From positions 10,185,501-10,249,500 of the forward strand of contig CM037473.1 in the NCBI GenBank assembly GCA_021014325.1: 64,000 nucleotides of DNA, in the 5' to 3' direction. Made by a program: the position numbers and the translations under genes. Of the stretch, positions 13,201 to 28,200 are shown one piece after another. The notes beneath the pieces are model-generated. The model saw only the letters and a program-made list of their open reading frames with translations, was not told the DNA's origin and ran no database searches. This stretch comes from Plazaster borealis. Taxonomy: Eukaryota; Echinodermata; Asteroidea; Forcipulatida; Labidiasteridae. Numbering within the stretch: position 1 is the first letter of the stretch; every line of letters starts with the position of its first letter.

Positions 13201-16200
13201 AAGGACAAGACAAAGTAATCGTATTGAACCACCAACTGAACACAGTCCACGGGCATTGATTGTGTGTCAGTTTTAAAGGAAGACACAATGTTGGAAATTG
13301 CACTTATTTCTACTTCTTATTCTCAAGGAACATTGCGAAAAGATTAGCAATAAAAACAAGAGCATGTAAAGATACGTGGATAATGTCGGTCTCGATGAAC
13401 CAAGGTCAAATTTCATATAGAGCTACAAAAGTAGCTAAGCACAACAAAGTTGTGCTCACCAGAAAAAATAAAGTTACCAGCCAAAATACCATGCCATACA
13501 CATACCATTTGCCACTGGCTTCCTGCTTAGTTTTGCTTAGAAAATTTTGAGAAGCACCTTTGTCTGCTTAAGCAACTCTATGAAATCGGGCCCAGCTCAC
13601 GACTATATGATTTAAAACTGCCTGTGACTTCTACCAAATGCGTATGGACGTTTCTCATGGTGCAGCCATCTTTTTTCCTTCTTTCATTGAGATAAATGTA
13701 AACAAATCGAGGCTGAAAGTGAAATGAGTCTGGTCTTTTTTTTTAGCATCATCAGCATACACTTTTATTGGGAAAGGGAATGAGACAAAGATGGCGGTAG
13801 CATGATAGGGTTTTGAAAACACGCCGTTAGAGGGACTGTGCAGCATTGCTGGTTGCTTTAAATACAATCACCATTGTTGTCCAATGTCTTTTCAAAGAGC
13901 AACGCAAAAATGGATTTCTTACAGAGTCCAAATGGGTTAATGACTGCAATTCAGCTGAACAATTTAATCAACATTATAGATAGATAAAAAGGTTTATTTA
14001 TTATTTCAAAATACAAAAAAAGACATCACGATCAGAAGATTGAATTGCGTCTAAATTTGCACACAATTTGCGTCTAAATTATATACTAATTTAGATGCAT
14101 ATAGAAGCCGTAATTTTGATTTCTTGCAAAGTGATTTTTTTTAATGAATGCTGCACATTTCCTTTAACCACACAGACTAACTACACTGTCATTGACTCAC
14201 GTGTCATGTACGTACGCAGGAACGGGGGGAAATCGACACAATGGCTACTAGTATAAACGCATTCCTTAAAAAAATACATATACAAACAGTTCTAAGCTGA
14301 TCACATGAAACACTGACTGCGAGCCGCATAATACAGTTTTTGGGTCAGCCTGACCCAGAAATGGGTCAGGTCCCCCGGGACCCGGCATCCGGGTCAGTTC
14401 TGACCCGGAAGTTTTTAGAGTATGTTTTTATATTTCCTGAAACAGCAAGATTTACAAAATGGCAGCGGTACTCTTTCCCAGGTGATCGTAGCCTGTTCCA
14501 GTATTTTGCCCCTCAATACTCTGGATTGGAAATAATATTGTAACTTTTTGGTAACTATTAAGATGTTTGCTCTGGTTGTTCAACCCAAACTGAGGTTAGA
14601 ATGAATATAAGTCTGGTCCCTTGATGTAAAATGGACATAAAAACCCTTGAGGTAACAGGGAACTAGCCAAACTTTGATGAATGTCTACCCCGTCTAATAA
14701 TCGACAGATTTCTCCCATCCATAAGGTTTTCTTCGCGGGGCCTTTGGCTATTTGTATTTCTCAGAAACTTCATAATATTTCTAAATTGCCCGCCTTCTCT
14801 GCGTTTTTGTAATCCCTAATGCAATAATTTGAAGGTGTACATGCAGAAACGGAACTTAATTGGTGCAGAAAGACTACTCAGCAACATTGAAAAATGTTTT
14901 GTGGTGTTTTAAAGACTTGCGGTCCGTTTGTTTTGGGCATTTAATCGGAGATTTGCATTTATTTGACTTTTGGCCTTCTGTGTACGACGTGTCTGCAATA
15001 ATTATGATTATAATAAATAACTAAATAAAAATTAATAAAATGGGAACTGCAATTTTGTTTTGATTGTAGCTTTGCTTGGAACCCGACGTATTGTGATGAA
15101 ATTAGGACTAACGAGGTCTCCTGTATTAAATTCCGGTTTCCGTTTAAAATCTGACGTCCACTGTAATTTGTAAATCTTGGGTTACATTTCGGGTAAAATC
15201 ATAAAACAACCATGGCAATGACTATCTATTGTGTCAGTTTAAGTATTTATGGCTCAGTTTATTCATTTCGAAGTTTGGGATTGCAGGCTTCTATAAAAGT
15301 CTCTGAAATAAGAGCAATTTTGTTGACATGAAACTTTTAGTTATTCCTTTTTCCGAAGTTGGTAGAGCATTTCTTTTAGAGCAAACAAAGTACAATTATG
15401 AAGGGCCAGTTACCAGCAAGTAAAATTTATTCACTTTACTTTTTATTTGCAAATAATATGCAAAGTAAGTTTACTATGCAAATACTATGCAAATGATATG
15501 CGCAGATAAATGGGAAAAGGGCGATGCTTGGAGAGTTATGCGGAAGCAACTGAGAAAAATGACACAATTCACAACAATACACCAACGCTTATGCATCACA
15601 ATGAAGTGCTTATTGATTTCAATATCTGCTCCGAAGTGTGATTTTGCACCCCATCAATAGTTTGTCCATACCCCCATGGCACACCCCCGCTTTGTCAGAG
15701 ATCATGGGAATTTTGCTTGTTTTCACAATGGGTTTTGGCAATTTTTCGTCTTGACAGAACGCTCAAATCGCATTTTTAAAACCAGTTTCCGGGTCAGCCT
15801 GACCCAGAAATGGGTCAATTCTGAAACGGGAGGTTTAAGACTGAATAATTTCCGAATTTCGTTTTTAAAATTACCCTGCCAGTACTTGTGAGATAATTAT
15901 ACAAGACACTAATAACAAAAAATCCCGGATCATAAATGACTCGGATCCGGATTCTATGGAGCCTGACCCATTTCTTGGTCAGTATGACCCGGAGTCTGTG
16001 TCAAAATAACCCAGACAGGGGTCAAACTGAGGCAAAATCTGGGGCAAAATGAATTTTGTTGACCAGTGTCCGGGCTAACCTGACCTAGAAATGGGTCAGG
16101 CCACCCTGGGACCCGGAGTCCTGGTCAAATCTGACCCGGGAGTTTTTAGAGCGTAAGCTGTCCAATTATCCGACTGTTGGATCCTACCTGTGTAGTGATT

Positions 16201-19200
16201 ATCCACTTAAATTTGCCACAAGTCATCCCAAAATGGGCAGCCTAGATACGTAGAGATAAAAATATTAATATTCAGATTAAAGGAAAAGAGGAATAATATT
16301 GGTTATACACGTGGATTAAGTTATAATTTAGTCATTTCAATGAAAATTTTACAATTATGTTCGAAAAAACATTGCACTCAAAATTAGGAATAATACGCAA
16401 TGATGCATATGTGCCAGAATGATGAATTCTGTATATTGGATATTAAAACACGTGACCAGCATTGGAAATGTCAAAGACCAGCATCCGCACTTTATGAGAA
16501 CCAATATAGACATGAAATACCAAACCTGTGAAAGTTTAAGCTCGATTATTGGTCATTATGGGAGTTACGAGAAAATAGTGGGGGAAAAAACCCTTAGGCC
16601 GTATAGGTTTTAAAATAACTTGTTCAAAAAACTAATGAGATCAACACTACAATCTAGACTGTTTTAAGAGGAATATCAATTCCTACTTTCAGCTCCCATG
16701 AGTTATTTTCATCTTTAATAATTTTCTTCTTGTAGCCCCTTATCCAAAGTGGCCTTGTTTGGGGCAAACTTGCATTAAAGCAAAAATTAAAAAAACTAAT
16801 TGTTTTTCACTCACTTCTCAAAAGCTATAGCAATTCAAGCAACAATGTTTCAAGGGAATTTTTCCACCAAGAGCCCTTTATAAAAATGTAAGTTGTGTGG
16901 AAAACTAATGTTGTGCACACCCTTTAAAAAGGATAATGTATAATTTGTTTTGAAAAAGTGGATTAATTTCCGTTTAGTTTTCAATAAACACACCATGTAA
17001 CCAAACGGTGAAAAACTTAGTTTTTAGTGAACCCCCCCCCCCCGAAATAGTTATGGTTTGTGTTTATGTTTTAATAGAGTCGTACGTTCAAATACGTGCT
17101 TATTTCGATCCCAGCAATTGAAATAAGCAAAGAAGATGTGGGGTTCTTGACTTGGACAGTGTTTCAGACGGAAGTATAATCTCTTGGGGACTAGTATTGG
17201 TTTGAACTTTGAACTTTCAGATTGAAACCAATCAAGTGCCTTAAAGGATGCACAATAATTACACACTGGAGCCAGTAATCTTCCTACCTGACGTATAATT
17301 TTCATACTGTTTGGTGTGTTACAAAATGTGATCATGTTTCTAATTTCCGAGTCCTTGGCCTTGTGGAGGACTCGGATGATGCCGACCATGGTGCTCGAAT
17401 CCTCGGTGTCGTCTAGCCGGAACAACGTCACTTCCGGTGGTCTCTTGTCGTCCAACTCCGTTGATAGGTGCAGGAACTGCTGTACATTTTTATAAGCTTT
17501 TTTGGGAGTTGTTTTAGGCGGGAAATGGAAAGAGAGCAGAGTTAGAATGGTTGGTTGCTGCTCGCAGGGTGATACTTTGGCGGGAAAAGAGTTGTCATAG
17601 TTAGCAGAAAGAAATGCTGACAATTGTGAATTTAAGATTTTTCAGTTTTGGCGGAGTAAGAATGATTCATAGTGTTTGTGGATAAAAAACAAGTTATAGT
17701 GTTTGTTAACGGCACTGAACACGTTTGGAAATTGTCAAAGACCAGTGTTCTCACTTGGTGTATCCCAACATATGCATAAAATAACAAGCCTGTGAAAATT
17801 TGGGCTCAAGAAAATGATGAAAGAAAAAAACACCCTTTGTGAGCTTTCAGATAGTAATAAAAACTTATTTGCAAGAAGTTTTTATTATTTTAGTGAGAAA
17901 TTACCTCTTTCTCAAAAACTACGTTACTTCAGAGGTAGTCGTTTCCTACAATGTTTTATAATATCAACAGCTCTCCGTTGCTTGTTACCAAGTAAGTTTT
18001 TATGCTAATATTTGTTTTGAGTCATTACCAAACGTGTACGATACCTTTAATGCATAAGCTATTAGTTTTCCTAACATGACGGAAAATATAGCGGAGGTAG
18101 AAGCAACAATTGTCATATTGTGATCTGCAGGCTTAACAGTAAACACATGTTAAAGGCATTTATGTTTGCAAAGTTAGCAAAGACTGATCAAACGTGCTGA
18201 TTAAGTTGTTTTTCTTTTTCCTGAATTCCGGGGCCCTTAAGCAGACCCCGGTTCCCAGGCGTGTGTTTGATGCACTCACTTGGTTAAGATTTTAATTTGC
18301 CATCACACAACCAACCAGGATCTGTTAATCTTAAACTACGGCTCTTATTGGTCGCATCGTCGGGTGGGGCTTAGTTTACTGGTTGCTTCGGGGCTGTTCT
18401 TTGTTACCACATTACGTCACGAGTCACATCGCGTTTTGCAAGTTAGATATGGTGACGAGGTTGCCGAGTAGAAGAGGTACGTTTGTAACGTACAGTAAGT
18501 ATGTAACGTTTGTTACGTGTATTAAGTAAATTACGTTTGTTACGTATAATATACGTTTTTACTTTGTTACCCGTACGTTTAAATGCTTATGGAGAAATAC
18601 AGTTAGTGGTCGCATTTTGTGTACTGTGAATTCATACCTGTTTCTGAATCGTAGAATATGCAGATCTTTGTCCATGCTAGACTCCAGACAAGTTCCAATG
18701 TTGCCTCGCTGAGGTATAGTAAACTTGGCCGCACGTTGACTGTAAAACTGTTGTGTTTTTCTATTGGGCATTCCTCACTGGGCACGATTATATGCGGCAC
18801 ATCGAAAGAGTTTGTTAACGACTGGAGGGCGAGACTAGTCTCGCAGCTTGTCGAAGACACCATTGCGACCATGGTTGAGTTTAACATTGTGCAGGCTGAG
18901 GATAAAAAAAAGAGAAGATTAATCACTTGTTTGCTTATTGCATATTTCATGTAGGGCCTAATGGTTTAATAGTGCGCAATGGAACGCCGTAAATCTTTTC
19001 TCTGCTTCGACTTTACAGCATTGTCGGGCTGTGATAGACTCCCGAGTCCCGAAAATATCCCGAGTCAAAACGAACCTGGATTCCGGGTCATGGGGCTTGA
19101 ACCATTTCTGGGTCAGCCTGACCCGGAAGCTGGTTATAAATGGGATTTTAAATAGGATTCTACGTCAGTTTGACGCATTTATGGGTCTTTTTAAAACAAC

Positions 19201-22200
19201 TTCCGGGTCATGTTGACCCAGAAATGGGTCAGACCCCATAGGTCCAGGAATCCGGGTCAGTTCTGCCCCGGGAGTTTTGTTGAGTGTTAGTGAATGATAT
19301 TGATGTCATCATCGGCCTTGTAATAGTTTAGATCTTCCGTGACGCTCTGATAACCAATGACGTCATTTACTGAATAAGCCGATCTTCCAACTTAGTGTGC
19401 TTAACAGAAATCAAATCTGAAAACCTGAATCTGGATCCAGATCACATGGTCATATTGTCAAGTTCCCTGTAATCGCAACAGCAATACAAGTGTAGGTTAG
19501 TGTACATGACAAGGTATCAGACTTTGTTTACTTCTCTCCTGGGTTTGTTTACAATTGGCTGGACGAGAGGGAAAGCAAAACGGCCGCACTGTGAGCTCAA
19601 TTGAAGGCGTTGACTTGGCACTTATCGAGCACATCCTCATGAATATGTTAATCTAATATCCAATGACGTCACCCGTAGCGCTCTCTGGCCAGTCAACTCG
19701 ATAACTTCGGTCTTAGAATTGATTAAAGTAAACATGAAAAAAAAGAAAACGAAAAAAGAAACGAGAGCTCTGTCATCAGCGAGATCACGTGCTCTTTCAC
19801 TATTAAGGATTAGCGCTACAGGCCGATTCTTCGGCCGAGCCCTAATATTGATGCCCATACGTCCCTGCGGGGTGGAAGGGTAAAGTGACAGGAACATACG
19901 GGGGAGAAAATGCTGTAACCCCCCGCCTGTTTATCGCCAGACATCGCTGCTGATGTGCCAAAAAAACTAAATTGCCAACTGTCAGCGTTTTGAAACATGC
20001 ACGCTGAGTGTCGAAAGGCGTTTGGATATTATCAGACCGCTCAAAGAGAAGCTGAATTGGGTTTTGCAATATATTAACAGTGCGTGCAGTTGTAGTGGGG
20101 CTATATACTCATGTAGAGTCTTAGAATCGAGTGAGTCGACTAATTGTTGGCAAAATGTTGTTTCATTCTGGGCAGTTGGAAATTGCTGAAAGTGAAAAAG
20201 GAGGCTTAAAGAGATATTTCTCTGGAGAGGAATTCGGTTGAATGTTCTTCCAGGTTCTTGACGTCACGTCCATAAAACCTTATTTGCAATTTTTACAACA
20301 GTTTTGCTATGCGAAGATAGGGAAATTGTATTAAAGCACGTGGGCAATATTGGTTATTGTCAAAGACTAGTATCCATACTTAATGTGAACCAACATATAC
20401 ACAAACCTGTGAAAGTTTAAGCTCAATCGGTCATCGGAGTCACGAGACAATTATTGTGAGATAGAAAAAACTACAGTTTCACTGTGTTATAACATTGGTC
20501 TTTTACCAAGAGGTGACGGGCCCAGAAATACCACTGTGCTAAAAAAGGAATACAAAAGTACCACAAGTTTCCAAAAGCCCATTGTGTTTCTCAACAAGAC
20601 TCCAAAAGCACCAAAGTGGTCTCGAGTTAGCGAGATCATAACTAGGCCTAATTGTTTTACCAATTTCTCAAAAACTATAGCATTTCAAGGAAGCATCATT
20701 TCAAAGGAAATTTTCCGACCATGGCCATCTTTATACAAGGTGAAATATGTGAACATTTTTATTTTCACTCTTACCAATGTTGTGCACACCCTTTAAGAAG
20801 AAATGGCTAGAAAGTTGAATGGTTATGAAATAAGTCATGTCATTACTTACTGGTATCAAACTAGTTTGAATTACCAGGGTCGGCCATTTTAGACAAAACA
20901 ATGCGTAACTATTATTGGTAAGAATGAGATTTAAACCCTGTTTTGTTTACATTGATCTGTGACATGAAGCTCTTGACTACCGTATCAGACAATATTGATT
21001 GAAATGTCCGTTGCTTAAAATAAAATAAAACATTATCTTATTATTATCGTGGATCGTTTTAACTAACAGAGTCCGGTCGGTCTGCTCGTCACCGCGTGGG
21101 CCTCGCTATGACCACCGGGGCTGAAGGGCCCTTGGGACGGCCAGCTGCGGATGTCCCGAGGACGAGGTAATCCCGGACTTTATGTTGACACCTGTACATC
21201 CCTGAGGATATATAATGGGCTTCGTTAAGCACCTCAACCTCGTCCAGCGCTCCATGTCAGTTATATTCCATCGTTGTGATATCACATTACAAGTCAAAAG
21301 GCAGGAAAGGGGATTCTGAAAATAAATTTCCAGCTCGCGCAAAATTATTTTAGATGGTAAACAGGGTTAACCCTTATCGATCCAAGCAGGGTAAATGCCT
21401 CGGCATGAGTCTATTGAGTCTATTTCTAAATTAATATTTTCGATTGTATCCCCTTATAATAAAGTGGGGGCACCCCAAAAGTGATTTGAGCTTCACCACG
21501 GGCCTGTAACCACACGCAGCTGATTATGCAGTAGAGGATGGTTACATATTTCTGTTTAATATGAAAAACAGAGAGGAAATCAGAGACATGCGTTACACAA
21601 CCATGAATATAATTTAAAGGGCTCTGAAGTATGCTCTTCGGCAGACTGTGTCCAGCTTGGATTCATATCCAAATAACACACAAGGTGAATCACCACAGCA
21701 GCCTGTGAGCGGGTCATAGTATCTTTTGTTAGGTTCACTCTCATTTAATCCTCACCATCTTAGAACATGGGGTTTTTTTGTGGTTGAGTTACAGTTAAGT
21801 CTTCATGCCTTGATCTGTAATAACTGTTTTGTTGCCGTACCTTTACCGATTTCTTGTTTTCAATTAGTCTGCTTTTCCTTGTAATGTTGAAAATTTTGGC
21901 AAATAGTAATAATATTTTTTTAAACCCTCAATGGCACCTATGAAGAAAAACATAACCATTACAATAAATAGGTGCCCTGAGCGTTTGCATCTGAAAATGC
22001 AAATCAAAATTTCATTCTCGTGTCAATGTTCCTGATATCTCATCTGTTTTTCTTTGTTTTCTTCTTTTTTTTACATTTTCTGGTTATTAAGGGTCAAGGA
22101 TTCGTTGATAGTGCACTTTATTTTGTAGAACTTGCGGAAACACTACACGAGTGGGTAAACCATTAATGTTCCATGGATGACTACTCGGGGAGCATTAGTG

Positions 22201-25200
22201 CACTTCTTATACTGCACTTGGCCTCCGGCTTTAGACCCCCAAATCCGACAGACGTATACTGTGGCTAAGTGTCTTGCATTAATGGAAAACAAGCCTTGCG
22301 ACCTTAAGATGGTCGCGGGTTCAAATCCATCTTACGGTATCATCGGATGATGTTGTCAACCCCCCACGCAAGGCTGTTGGGTGACGGAAATTTTTAGGTC
22401 AGTTAAATGCCCCGCAGGCCCGGTACTCTCTGCCCTCGCGTAGGAGATTATGTCGCAACATTTAGTCTCAAATAGAACATTGAAGCAATCTCTCTGTATA
22501 CCTTGATAATGACATGTTATTATATAGGTTTTCCAGGCCAATTTCAGCAAAAACTCACTCAATTTCATTAACACGCATTCAAATTCACGCATTTCCCCCC
22601 AATCCACTCAAACTAGAGTTTCCTTTTAGCTAGTAATGCATTCAATTTCGTTTTCGTGCACACAATATTTCGTTTTTCTCATTCAGATTCGTTTCAGTCA
22701 TTCTATTTCATTTATAGGCTTCCAAGACTACACTTTTACCATTCTTAAGCTGAATTTTTACTACCTATTTACACTTGATGAAATTGAATGGTTGACCAGC
22801 TTTTGTGATGGCTTTGATGAAATTGACCGAGTCTCGCGACCTAATGAAATTGAATGATCTTGTTTGACCAGTGAATGCTAAACTGGTGAAATTGAATTAC
22901 TCCTTTTGACTGTTGTATGCTGATTCAACGGAGCATTTATTTGCAAAAGAAATTGAATGAGCCGGGTGTTAAAATTAATGGATTTGTGTTGAAATTGACC
23001 CGGAAAACCTATGGAAAATGCCATTAAGGTGTATTGGTGCTGGTTGCAGCTCTTACTGCAGATGTTGGCAGTCTGTCTGTCAGATTAAAAAATACCGACG
23101 AATTTGGACGGTTGCGGTGAAGCACACCATAGAAAAATGGTCAGGAATGTTGTCACTGCGTATGCATTGTCATTCGGTGCCTAGTACACCATGAAAGCGC
23201 CAACCCATGCGATATCCAAATGGATAATACACATAAGGCATAAATTAAAATGGTTTACTTTTGGGGGTTTTCAAATGCTATTTCTTGAGTTTGAAGGTTG
23301 TTCAGGCATGATTTCTGTGTAGGATTGGCACATGATATTTTCTTTAGAAGCTGATTTCTTTGTTTTCTATGTCTTGATAATTTCCACACATGTGCTTTGA
23401 CATAGAACAACATATTTGGAAATTGTGATTACTTTTGCACTGTCTTAATGTTTGCATTGTCTTAATGTTTGCATTGTCCTTACTTGTTTTCATAGGGTCC
23501 ACAGTGGATAGAGTGATACATAATTAAAACATAACTGTATATATCCTATGTATATACATAGAGAGAAAATTATTGCATGTCTTGGCATTTCTGAACCCAT
23601 TGTACACCGAGTCCTTACTTAGCTTACCCTTCCACAAAAAAAACCTTACAAAATCAGACGCCATATTCCCAAGAGACATGCTCGATCAATAATTGCGATA
23701 CAAGAATTCGGGAATTGTCTTCCGGTCGACTTGGTGTGTGTTGCTGCGATTTTATCGCCTGATTAGCGACGCAATTGACCCATTTAACTTCATCAGGATT
23801 CACGCTAGCCGTCTCTCTCTCTCTCCCGGTCCATGGCAATCAAAAAAACTACCAGGTCCCCCTTCTTTATATGCCGTAGTTTTTAAGCCAATCAATAGAA
23901 ATGAAATAACGTATATGCAATTAGGTTAAAGGATAAACATTACTTTGAATCCTGCACCGTGATCGGTACTTAAAGACTTTTTTATGCTTGCAAAACCTCA
24001 CGACCGCCAAAGCTATCGATTTTTTGAAATTGTTTTTACTGCCTTTAAAAAATTCATGAAAACAATGCAGCTCGGCAAAGGCCATGAACGGCCTTTGCTA
24101 AATTGGGCCAGGCAGTTTAGACTCTTGGTATTGTCTCGCGATGCCCATATCCATTTATAGTGTTTTTAATACCCACCTAAGAAGTCCACGGTGTCGAACA
24201 AATAATCGTATAATGAATTTCTTCGGATTATCATGAAATTACATGTGCTTTTGGTAATATTGGTGTTTTTGAAAAGTGCTTGTCAAAACACTACGAAAAG
24301 ATCACTATTATATTCGGAGATGACTTCTGGAAGTACGTTGGTGTATATCAAGCTTATTTTTTCGCATCTTGTTTTTTCCCCCACTTTTTTGGGCGCTATC
24401 GAGCTGAGTGTTGGTGCTCTTTAACGGATTGATTTGAATCGGGATTGGAAGTTGAATTGATTTGAAACCTCAGGTGGAAAATGAACGCTATAAATGCATT
24501 TTGGATTGGTGATTTAGATTCTGAACGGAGCCGTTGGTCTGGACGTTTCGTCCACACTGCTTTGATGGTCTTCATTCTACAATAGTGTGGGCCAATGCAT
24601 GCATATTGGACCACAGTCTGCAACAATCAAGTGGCTGTAACTCACCTGCATATAGGCCTATTATTTCAAAGCTCGCCGTTTTTTAAATGATATCGGCACG
24701 GGAGACCATCACCAGAGGTTTATCCAAGTAGACATTTTACCATTATCGAGTTGGTATCATTTTACAATATCATTTACAGATTGGAAATATTAAACTGTCC
24801 CCGCCCCCACTTCTTCAGGAGAGCCACTAACCGGTCGAGTTGTTTCCTTCAATAGCACGTCGAACTTTAAGAGTGGTTGATGGCGCATAGACGTCAAGGT
24901 AGATAATGGAAGTCCCCTTAAAGAGGTATTATTATTTTCTTTTGGAAGAGTAAATTCATTCACATCCAGTTTTCCATAAACGCACCTTCTAAAAGACCTG
25001 CGAACAAAAATTCATCGAATGAAGTCGTCATGTCATAATTAGTCTTATTTCGATTGCTGGAATTGAAATAATAAGGTGTACGGTCACTTTGACAGGGTTT
25101 CAGACGGGAGCTGCGCTCTGGGCCCAATTTCATAAAGCCTGTAAGCACAAAAACTTGCTGAGCACAGAAAAGGATTGCTTAGTAGAGACAGGTTACCAGC

Positions 25201-28200
25201 CAAAAAATACATCAGGTTTGCATTAAGTTTGTACTGGTATATGTACGTTACCCTAATTAAAATCAATTCAAGTCAACATTTATTTTTATACTGCTCTTTC
25301 TCAAAATAACACATAGCCTAACATAGATAAGCAAAATAATAAGCACACCTTCCAAAAATATTCCCCCATCTGCCCCACTGTCTTAAAAATAAACACATGA
25401 ACGTCCACAATCCTTTCCAGGAAAAAAACTAATATTCGAGACAATTTCTCGAAAGCATGACCATTTAATTTGCCGAAATTATATCTTTTTTTAAATTGAA
25501 CGTTTGTGCTTCGGAAGTTCTCTTTCTTTCCCAATAAAGTCTGTTTTCTGACAAACACGCCACCAAGCGTCAAACAGCTTTCCCCAGTATTCCAGCAAGT
25601 AGTTGGCTTTTCTTACCAATCAAAAGTTTCATCAGCAATTATCCAGCACCCCAAGGGTTCGCTGTGATGGGAACACCCGTGACTACGTCACAGAGTGATC
25701 ACAATAACCTCTCAAAAGAACTAGACCACACAGCCGGGGGGTTGAGTCAGTCGTAAGCTCTAAACTCGTCCCCAGCGGCATTCCCTGCCCTGTCGAACCC
25801 TGGCCTAATTCATGCATTGCTTTCACGTTTAAATATACCGGTACACCACCAATGCAGGTCACTTGGTTTAACCTGCACAACTGCACCTTTAAGCTTCTTC
25901 GTATACTAGAGCTCCGCCCATTGGACTCAATTTTGATTTACAGCCAAACTCGGCCTTTCCAGGTGTCCGATATTACACTTCCACCTCTCGTATCTGAGCC
26001 GTTTTTCCAGCCGTTATAATTCAGACGAATGCTTCGGAAAAGCTGTCAAAAAGGGCTACGCTTGAATGGAGTCTAGCGAGAATAATCGCTCGTTTAGCTT
26101 GAATAAGTAACTTCAAATTAGATTTCTGGATTCGAAAATTGACATGACGGGTATAAAGTGCAATATGTGTGATGTCCCAGTGACAAGAGCGAGGCCAATG
26201 CCATACTCAGCTTTTAATAGCAGATATAAAACTGCTTAGTAGAACTCCCCCCGTTGCTTAACACGTAACTAATTCATACAAAGGTGTACATTCAGATGGC
26301 TGGTTCAAGGTTTCATGATACGCAGTTCTTATATAATTATACAGCACTTTATCACACCTGACATGCGTACAAAGCGCTCATTATTTTTACGTCAGGTGTT
26401 TGAAATAGAACCAAAACAACACCTTGTTAGGGATTACGAGGCGATGTGGCGCAATGTGCAGCCAAACACGCAACAAAATACCGGGGCAAACGAACTCCCG
26501 GGTCAGATTTGACTTGGATTTCGGGTCCCGTTGGGCCTGACCAATTTCTGGGTCAGTATGACCCGGAATCTGTGTCGAAATAACCCAGAAAAGGGTCAAA
26601 CTAAAGCAGAATCCAAGTTGAAATCCCATTTAAAAACCGTTTCCGGGTCAGCCTGACCACGAAATTGGTCAGGCCCCCTGGTACCCGGAATCCGGGTCAA
26701 TTCTAACCCGGGCGTTTGTAGAGTGTAGGTTTCTTGTTTTGTTAAGCGCGTGATCTTGTAAAAAAAACCTGTTTAATACCCCATTTATTAATACATACTA
26801 TTATAACTGTCCTTGGTTCTTTTCTGTGCATTGCACTACACGCGGGACCATACGGATTTACGTCCTATCCGAAGGTTGAAGCAGTCATGGTTAAAGGTGC
26901 TGTATACGTTTGGTGATTGGAACCTACTGTTTGTTTCAATCAGATATAGTTGTAGATATATACCATAAAACTCACCTGTGAAAATTTCATTTCAAATGGT
27001 GGTAGTGTTTTTGAGATATTGTCGAAAATCTGGAGTGGTTACGTCCACGCAGGAAGAATAAACTGCATTGGAATACACACTCTGAGAAGCGTTACGGCCG
27101 TAACGCTTCTCAGATTCAAATTTTGGGGGATAAAAGGTGATATATTTTTCCATAACCGCAGTACTTCGAAGTGAAAAGTTTCTCAATATTCACTATACTA
27201 TCCAAAGCTGCTGTACTTCTAACCAAGTTTTTATTGCCATTAATTTCAGAGTCATTACCAAACGTGTACGATACCTTTAAATATCTTGCCTAAGGACGCA
27301 TGCCCTGGGCCCGAACCCACACTCTACCAACTTGAGTCCGATGCACTAGAGACCGCTCAACCACAAAACTCCTATTCAAGTCCCACAAGTAAAAATGACA
27401 TGGAACTGTCATCCCTGGTCGGTTTAACGCTGGGTTTAATCTAAATCAGACTTCACTTAGTCCCTTCTTCACTTTGTTTCAATGCAGAAAAAACATTTAC
27501 ACAGGAGACAAGGGACCTAGGCAGAAAAACATTTATGCAAGAGACAGTAGCCATCTCTGAGATGACGTCATTGAATATTTATATTTTTTTGAAAAGCAAT
27601 GGATAATACAAAAAATACTTTAAGAACGTTTTTATTCAACCAGCCCGACGGTTTAAATAGAGCCCTCTCCCAATGGTGCACTACCATCCCCACCCACACC
27701 ACACCCACCAGCAAATTATTTCGTCTGAAATAACCCCGTTGTCGTTGTATTTGTTTTTTTATATGAGAAACGATTCATGCATGAATCGTTACCCGCTGTC
27801 ACAAAACGTGGATGGATTCTACGCTCGTCGTGTGGAATACCGTGACCGTTTTTTGCAGTTTCCTCAGCAAGTAGACACTGTATGCAGCTGAAACTTTCAC
27901 TTGTAACTTTTATTGTATCTTTTCTTATAATTTTGCCAATAAATCAACATTACGTTGACAAAATTCAATTTATGACCCTACCTTTGAAGGCTGCGTGAAA
28001 AAAACGAATATTTTTGTTGTTTGTGAGCAACACAATTTACCAGCATTCACACTCATGCACCTTGCCTTTAACGATGGTTCCGGAAGCTCAGCGCGATCGA
28101 TGCCCGGATGGTGGTGGGGATATAACGATTGTGTCACCGTATGTGATTATAATTTATAAGTGCGTCAATCACTGCAAGACGGGTCCGGGAACCGACCACC

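Noticed and set aside
18658..18954. 98-codon plus-strand frame
   Set aside because: It is antisense to the receptor exon 18638-18895.
21065..21180. GC-rich patch as a possible rRNA fragment or exon
   Set aside because: No rRNA signature that I recognise, and no splice-bounded frame.
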